Below are positions 60,601 to 64,000 of a stretch of 64,000 bases of DNA, one piece after another. The stretch is from Castanea sativa (Eukaryota; Streptophyta; Magnoliopsida; Fagales; Fagaceae). The stretch's first letter is position 1. Each line of letters begins with the position of its first letter. Location: NCBI RefSeq assembly GCF_040712315.1, contig NC_134015.1:18043614-18107613 (forward strand). Direction: 5' to 3'. The notes below the pieces were generated by a model. That model worked only from the letters and a program-made list of their open reading frames with translations, ran no database searches and was not told the origin of the DNA. Made by a program: the position numbers and the translations under genes.

Positions 60601-62190
60601 ATATTATACACACACAAACCCATAAAGCTTGGGTATTTATCTTGTAATTTCTTATAGATTGTATAGTTCTTCTCTCCCATATGAACTATTTATTTTTAAA
60701 TTATGTAGGTGGCACCATCCAGTTCTTACAGGCCAGCTCTTGAACTACCACCGATTTCGCCCTCATCAAGGGTAACAATTTGTCCACCCACTCAATTAGA
60801 TAACATTTAAAATTAAGTTATCAGAGCTTATTGTTTAATACTTATCTGACACACAGCCACAACCACTTGTTATGTATATGGGAGTGTTAACCTCCTCTCG
60901 CGTTTCTGGATGTAAGAAACCCCAACTTTCTTGGGCACATCTGGGAAGGTCTCCTTTTTGGTTTTTCATTTTGATTTAGCTGTTTTATAATCTGTCTTTG
61001 CTTGAATTTGGAATTGCAAAAGGTTGATTGATGACCTTTTAATCTTTTCCTCTGTTCTGGACATAACAGTAATGATGAAGAAAATCATCTCAACAGATAG
61101 AAAAGTATTAAAATGATGTCAAATACATTGTTGACTTGTCTTGCCCTAGATTCTGTTCCACCCTTAATGTGCTTGTTATGTTCTTGAAATGATATCCTAA
61201 CTTTATTCTACTGATGCTTGAGCAGAGTGCATCTTTGCCCCCTGTCTTATCTGCTGAACCTCTGCCTTCCTCAGGTTCCAATGGATCTCACCAGGTTCCA
61301 AAACTTTTCTACTCCTTTGGGTTGAGTAAAGGCTGAAAGAGTGGCCTTTCAGTTTCTGGTTTATACCGCATATCTCCATTCTTATGGGCAATGATGGCGA
61401 AGATTCTTATCAAATTAAAATTTTGGCCATCATTGTCGAGTTTCTTTTCTCCATAGGACACCTCCACCCCCATAAGTCTCGGGTGGTGGCTAAGATTGGG
61501 GGTTCATGTCCCTTAAGTGTGTGAGTAAATTTGCCAAGATGAATATGTATATTTGGTTTTGAAAGCTTAAAAAACTACTACTAAAAAGGTCTGGATTTGA
61601 TCATTAGCAAGGTGGATTTTTTTAATATGTTGAAGATGTATACATGTATATAATTTTCGAACCCATTTATAGTTTTTCCTTCCCTTTATGGCTCGTTTCC
61701 TATCATTGATATGAAATTCCCAAGTGTTTTTCAAAGAATGACTTTGGAACTTGTGCCCCTCCTCTAGAGCAACTTGAACATCATAAAGGGAATTATTCCT
61801 TTTTCATGACTTTCAGTTTCTGTTCCTCTTTCCTGATGCGTGTTCCTTTTCAGGTTAAACGGCCATTGCAGAATGCTGTCTCAGCACCCGGTCTTCAGGT
61901 TAACCTGCACTTCTACTTTTGGATTTGCATTCTTTTTTCTTGTGCATCCACTATCTTGAATGTTTTCAATATGTTTTCAGGACATTAGCGGAATTTCAGA
62001 AGTGGTAGAGGCCTCAAGAAATCATGAGGTTTCTAATGGGAATCAAGCTTTAGAAGACCCCAATGGTGGGGCTTCAAGTTATGGTCGGTTTGGGCTGAGA
62101 TTTCCTAGCATTAGTACTTCATTTCTATCAAGAACACGTAGTGCGACAAATGCAGTGTTGCAACAAACACGTTCAAGTAGTCAACAATAA
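41991..62190 (+). CDS. DUF1664 family membrane/coiled-coil protein
   Basis: Family of unknown function, plant-wide. Exons: 41991-42033, 42848-42921, 46831-46908, 51105-51180, 51686-51750, 52077-52178, 59559-59648, 59740-59814, 59941-59973, 60104-60184, 60484-60546, 60709-60771, 61226-61294, 61854-61898, 61981-62190 (TAA). They give 388 residues. Visible: an N-terminal hydrophobic stretch ([19 protein letters not shown]); a second one at about residues 97-115 ([17 protein letters not shown]); the DUF1664 core ([56 protein letters not shown]), likely helical or coiled coil; then a Pro/Ser-rich tail. Exons 11 and 12 are a duplicated 21-codon pair. Intron 10 has a GC donor (CAG|GCATGA). Introns 2 (3.9 kb), 3 (4.2 kb) and 6 (7.4 kb) are filled with transposons, yet every coding phase closes. 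Confidence 0.93.
43090..43515 (-). mobile_element. RTE-clade LINE 3' end, antisense in DUF1664 intron 2
   Basis: On the minus strand this encodes a decayed RTE reverse-transcriptase tail ([20 protein letters not shown], then [14 protein letters not shown]). It continues through a GGATCCATAACC..-like 3' region and ends in a short GTTGTTGTTG repeat (about 43101 on the plus strand as CAACAACAAC), as RTE elements do. Stops and frame breaks show it is dead. A related fragment lies at 55690-56035. Confidence 0.7.
43510..44320 (-). mobile_element. L1 LINE ORF2 relic with zf-RVT domain, antisense
   Basis: Minus strand. The C-terminal zinc-knuckle region of a plant L1 ORF2 is readable: [20 protein letters not shown] with the CxC..H..C pattern, then [10 protein letters not shown]. 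Upstream (44320-43760) similar but broken frames remain. It joins the RTE tail near 43510 within one open frame. Confidence 0.7.
44499..45447. mobile_element. DNA element with GGTAGTCAAAGGAAAA inverted ends
   Basis: GGTAGTCAAAGGAAAA at 44499-44514 is mirrored by TTTTCCTTTGACTACC at 45432-45447. Further in, the arms share GCCTAGG/GAGGCAAGACTC-like motifs with mismatches. A long (CT)n run (44932-44977) and tandem AAGCTTGTTGTAAAACCTAT-like units (45000-45180, four diverged copies) lie inside. No ORF and no clean target duplication. Confidence 0.5.
45448..46830. other. Rest of DUF1664 intron 2
   Basis: AT-rich DNA with a purine-rich patch at 45890-45950 (GAAGAAAGACGAGAAAGAG). No recognisable coding or element ends. 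The long open frames here follow the base composition and resemble no family. Confidence 0.45.
47391..47830 (-). mobile_element. L1 reverse-transcriptase relic, antisense, split by a later insertion
   Basis: On the minus strand the RT palm is readable: [20 protein letters not shown], then [17 protein letters not shown], where FIDD stands in place of the catalytic F/YADD. The frame reaches RYVLT, is broken by a 96-bp insertion (47529-47624), and resumes beyond it as [20 protein letters not shown]. The relic was therefore intact across this point before the second insertion. Confidence 0.75.
47529..47624 (-). mobile_element. 96-bp nested LINE/SINE tail inside the RT relic
   Basis: Flanked by 11-bp direct repeats AGGACATATCT (47518-47528 and 47625-47635). 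Read on the minus strand it ends TTCAATGAAGTTACATTGCG.. plus an A run next to one repeat, the form of a 5'-truncated retroposon. Confidence 0.75.
48935..49646 (+). repeat. Nearly perfect 0.35-kb tandem duplication inside the L1
   Basis: Unit 1 (about 48935-49288) and unit 2 (about 49289-49646) begin TATGGAGGTAGG / TACGGAGGTAGG and differ, by eye, at only a few bases plus a 2-bp CA insertion. The high identity in otherwise decayed sequence shows the duplication is younger than the L1. Confidence 0.85.
49846..49944 (+). repeat. Second, small duplication in the L1
   Basis: GATTGGGAGCTAGAGCCCTT occurs at 49846 and 49921, and CAAGTAAATGATTGG at 49868 and 49912. Local rearrangement of L1 sequence. 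Confidence 0.8.
52323..53149. mobile_element. PIF/Harbinger-like non-autonomous element 1
   Basis: 827 bp between TTA direct repeats (52320-52322, 53150-53152). Ends: CACTCCGTTTGTTTCAAAGT on the left and, on the minus strand, TGCTCCGTTTGTTTCAATGT on the right. A TTA target duplication with such ends fits Tourist/Harbinger-type elements. No transposase; the inside is low-complexity, non-coding DNA. Confidence 0.65.
53867..54850. mobile_element. PIF/Harbinger-like non-autonomous element 2
   Basis: 984 bp between TTA direct repeats (53864-53866, 54851-54853). Ends: GGTTGCGTTTGGTAAG on the left and, on the minus strand, GGCTGCGTTTGTTTCGG on the right. Both arms carry GTAAAATATTTTC-like motifs. 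Inside are a G-rich stretch (54230-54620) and (CT)n at 54632-54662. No transposase. Confidence 0.6.
54921..55644 (+). mobile_element. 5'-truncated L1 LINE tail in DUF1664 intron 6
   Basis: 724 bp between perfect 15-bp direct repeats GTATTCTTTTTGTCC (54906-54920 and 55645-55659), ending in a run of 14 A after CTTACTTATC. It encodes the zf-RVT region and C-terminus of L1 ORF2 ([20 protein letters not shown]; then [14 protein letters not shown]; then [16 protein letters not shown]), with one in-frame stop near 55164. The sharp duplication means a fairly young insertion. Confidence 0.9.
55690..56026 (-). mobile_element. RTE-clade LINE C-terminal fragment, antisense
   Basis: On the minus strand a broken frame reads [20 protein letters not shown] then EIRLKIRVT, the conserved end of RTE reverse transcriptases, followed by a RWSG-like motif and QRRP. 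It is homologous to the RTE fragment in intron 2. Confidence 0.65.
56038..56649. mobile_element. GC-rich Mutator-like element with 11-bp target duplication
   Basis: 612 bp between direct repeats ATCTAGGGGTA (56027-56037 and 56650-56660). Much richer in G+C than its surroundings. Terminal parts carry opposed CCCGGCCGATCC/CCGACCCGGACC motifs (left GGGGTGTCCAGCC, right end on the minus strand AGGCCTATCCACAAG), only partly complementary. The centre (56285-56435) is an array of GAGATC-type units. Target length and composition suggest a non-autonomous MULE. Confidence 0.6.
56285..56435. repeat. GATC-rich tandem array, period about 21 bp
   Basis: Repeating, partly palindromic units such as GAGATCTAGCCTAATCTCTTC and GAGATCAGGCCTGATCTCGTT. 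Spacing is irregular (10-21 bp). The region can form many short hairpins. It lies inside the Mutator-like element. Confidence 0.7.
57070..57370 (+). mobile_element. 5'-truncated L1 LINE tail with perfect target duplication
   Basis: 301 bp between perfect 16-bp direct repeats AGGGTCTCAAAATAGT (57054-57069 and 57371-57386), ending in TTACTTATAAAAAAA. It encodes the last L1 ORF2 residues ([20 protein letters not shown]). Same family as the tails at 35974 and 54921. Confidence 0.9.
57400..57500 (-). mobile_element. SINE-like tRNA-derived fragment
   Basis: On the minus strand it reads GGTAGCACAATCAACTAAAA (A-box-like) and GTCACAAGTTTGAATCTCC (B-box-like). Immediately downstream of the L1 tail. 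Ends not defined. Confidence 0.5.
57645..58510 (-). mobile_element. 5'-truncated L1 LINE, antisense, in DUF1664 intron 6
   Basis: On the minus strand it runs from the VWHDC-like region near 58500 through the zf-RVT part ([29 protein letters not shown]) to AATAAAATTTTCATTACTTA and an A run (plus strand: TTTTTTCGATAAGTAATG at 57650). Frames are broken. No clean target duplication was found. Confidence 0.75.
58975..59155 (-). mobile_element. Au-SINE-like element
   Basis: On the minus strand: TGGCCATGGTGTAATGACAA, then CTCACAGGTTTGAGTCAGGG, AATCAGCCTCTCCAAAACAA, GGGTAAAGCTGCCTACCATG, and a CAGACCTTGCAAAAAGTGGG..TTGTGCACTTGG end. The order and wording match the widespread plant Au SINE as I remember it (tRNA-like head, then the AGCCTCT..GGTAAGGCTGC body). 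TTATCAAA lies near both ends and may be the target duplication. Confidence 0.7.
60185..60186 (+). other. Non-canonical GC splice donor of DUF1664 intron 10
   Basis: Exon 10 must end at 60184 (..GCT CAG) because the next exon at 60484 (GCA TTG CCT) continues in phase 0. The intron starts GCATGA. No usable GT lies nearby: the only close one (60177) shifts the frame to a stop. GC-AG introns are a known minor class with an AG|GC donor. Confidence 0.75.
60484..60771 (+). repeat. Tandem exon duplication (exons 11 and 12 of the DUF1664 gene)
   Basis: Exon 11 (60484-60546) and exon 12 (60709-60771) are both 63 bp, phase 0, and align without gaps: [20 protein letters not shown] versus [20 protein letters not shown]. 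By hand count 44 of 63 bases agree. Confidence 0.8.
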
Positions 62191-63350
62191 TGAGGATCTA
62201 TTGTGTTGATCCCATTATAACATCTATATAAAGATATACCATTGGACTCTGCTAGTGGAGAAGATTTCAGGGGTTACTTGTGGCTGGCCTGAGACCCCCA
62301 TTAAATATAGGTTGTGCCCATACCAAATTGATGGAAACAGGACTGGGTACTGAATTTTGTAGAGCTGTTTACGTTATAACGTTTAATTAGGGTTATTCTT
62401 GATGTGTAACTAAAATTATACAGTTCCCTTTTTGGTCTAAAGAATGGTGGCTGCTGGAGAGAGAGGGTCTGGCAAACAAAGAGAGGCTTCCAAAATTTAG
62501 TATATTACTTTTCTGTTTACTTCGACCCCATGATAAAGATAATTGTTTGTTATCATTGGTCTCAGCTTGATGTGAACATGTATGTACATTGTTGACTATG
62601 TGGACGACTTAATTCAAAATGATGATATATTTCAAAATAATAAGGGGAAAATTAAATTTAAACTCTATAATTTAGTTGTGTAATCAATTAAACCTTAAGT
62701 TTGAAAAGGGCGAAATATACTTTTTCACCGTAATATTTCACCCTGACAACGCTTAATCCCTTATACTAGTCAAAACTCAAATGCACAATCGACCCTCCAA
62801 AGTTATTACTTTGTTTCAATGTCTTCCTAGCTGTTTGTTTTGGTTTGAAGTATGATAAAATTTAGCATTGAATGACCAATTTACTTGCCTTTCAAAACAG
62901 ACAACAGAGGGTTAAAATATTAAATTGAATTTTCAATGCTAAATTATGTCCATCTTAACACTTGATTCCAAGGAATCTCACCACTCAATTGATCAAGAGA
63001 GAAGTTTTTTGAATATTTGACTGCAGTCCACGAATACTTGGCTGACTTGGAGATTGGAATTTGTGCACTAAGGTTCCCAAAAGGTATAAAAACCTTATTT
63101 TATTGCCTTGATCAAAATGGAAGAACATTGTACGTTTCGTGAAGCTATTGCGACCTTGTGTCCCTTAAGGTTTTGTACCAAGCTGCTTTCGGTTCACTGA
63201 AGGTCAAGTGTTCATGTGAAGACATCTGCACCAACACCTTCAACAATTAGAAAAATTGATTGAGTGAAATTAGAGACGGATTGGAGATCACAAACTAAAT
63301 TGAACCTTACATAATTTGACTAATTCGTTTCTATTATTTTTCTTTCCACT
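62191..63350. other. DUF1664 3' flank
   Basis: Probable 3' UTR to about 62640, then AT-rich spacer. 62655-62960 has paired motifs (AAATTTAAACTCTATAATTT.. and opposed TTAAATTGAATTTTC) that may be an old MITE. No gene seen. Confidence 0.45.
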
Positions 63351-63483
63351 TTGCTCATTTCATCATATTAATGTTCTAACCTTTATTAATATTTTCGTAG
63401 TCACACATTTCAGGCATTTAGAGGTTTCTAGCAACAATGATTCAGAACAAACATTGTTACGTACATTTGTCCACATAAACATT
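63351..63483 (+). repeat. Direct repeat, copy 2, matches 38438-38568
   Basis: Same order of motifs as copy 1 (TTGCTCATTTCATCATATTA, AGTCACACATTTCAGG, GTTACGTACATTTGTCCA, TAAACATT) with scattered substitutions and small indels. The two copies diverge beyond these limits. Confidence 0.75.
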
Positions 63484-64000
63484 AAAAGAAAATATGTATT
63501 TTCATTAAAAATTGATGCCTAAATAGTACATGTGTAATCAATGGTGGAGTCAGGATTTTAGTTTAGATGGGGCAAAATTAGAAGACAATATTAAAAGTGA
63601 AATTAATCTAAAAAATATTAATCAACAATAATAACAAAATAAATAAATAATTGTAAGCAAATATGAATATATATTTCATATTATTAAAATAAATAAGCAA
63701 ATTTAGTAAAGAGGAATGAAGTAATTAACTCTTCCTCTTATTTGGATATTTTTAAAATTAGGATGAAAAGGAGAGGAAATAATTTAAATAGAGAAATTTA
63801 TCCCTATTTGAAAATGGACTTGCAACATTGGTAATTACTTCCAATGCTCATGAGTGATTCACAGCCTAAAGACCTTCCACCTCAGCCAAGCCAAGGAGCA
63901 CACAACTTCATTACTGTGCAACATACCAGCTATATAAACTAGAAAAATTGTCTCAAACTTAAATACAGCCCAAAACTGAACATCAAATTACAAAACCAAC
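63484..64000. other. AT-rich terminal spacer
   Basis: Contains GTGGAGTCAGGATTTTAG..GGGGCAAAATTAGAAGACA at about 63544, wording that recurs in many plant repeats, but no element ends are visible. No gene seen before the window ends. Confidence 0.4.

Noticed and set aside
1..64000. CRISPR arrays, operons and bacterial-type systems
   Set aside because: Repeats are microsatellites or transposon-derived, genes are intron-rich and plant-like, and there is no regular repeat-spacer array.

Overview
The window is plant nuclear DNA, most likely from a woody eudicot (the protein sequences look dicot; Fagales or a similar tree is a guess). The evidence is AT-rich sequence, dozens of GT-AG introns, a class XI myosin, a plant-type F-box gene, a TenA-HAD fusion found in plant thiamin metabolism, and a heavy load of L1 and RTE LINE tails, SINEs and small DNA transposons. 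There are no prokaryotic, organellar or viral genes.

Layout. (1) 181-9225, plus strand: the 3' two thirds of a class XI myosin heavy-chain gene, with 24 exons; its 5' end lies outside the window. (2) 12177-13394, minus strand: an F-box protein with a single coding exon, probably preceded by a 1.9-kb intron in its 5' leader and a 32-codon upstream ORF. (3) 16778-24265, plus strand: GPI8/PIG-K, the catalytic cysteine protease of GPI transamidase, with 10 exons and 395 residues. (4) 28993-38184, plus strand: a TH2-type protein, a TenA domain fused to a HAD phosphatase (thiamin monophosphate phosphatase), with 6 exons and 604 residues. (5) 41991-62190, plus strand: a DUF1664 membrane/coiled-coil protein, with 15 exons and 388 residues, spread over 20 kb because introns 2, 3 and 6 are filled with transposable elements. 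Exon boundaries were set by hand from splice signals, reading phase and known family sequence. All introns fit GT-AG except DUF1664 intron 10, which must use a GC donor.

The five genes have unrelated roles: actin-based transport, ubiquitin ligase substrate choice, GPI anchoring in the ER, thiamin salvage, and an unknown membrane role. They are ordinary chromosomal neighbours and not a cluster. The F-box and GPI8 genes are divergent and share about 1.2 kb of upstream DNA.

The most informative non-genic structure is the transposon record. Three 5'-truncated L1 tails have perfect 15-16 bp target-site duplications. There is an L1/RTE chimeric ORF, an RT relic split by a smaller insertion, a recent 0.35-kb tandem duplication inside an L1, two elements with TTA target duplications (PIF/Harbinger-like), a GC-rich element with 11-bp target duplications (Mutator-like) carrying a GATC-rich repeat array, SINEs, and a diverged direct repeat on either side of the DUF1664 gene. 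I found no convincing undescribed biological system. The best leads are the GC-AG intron that would truncate DUF1664 if retained, and the duplicated Pro/Ser exon pair just after it.
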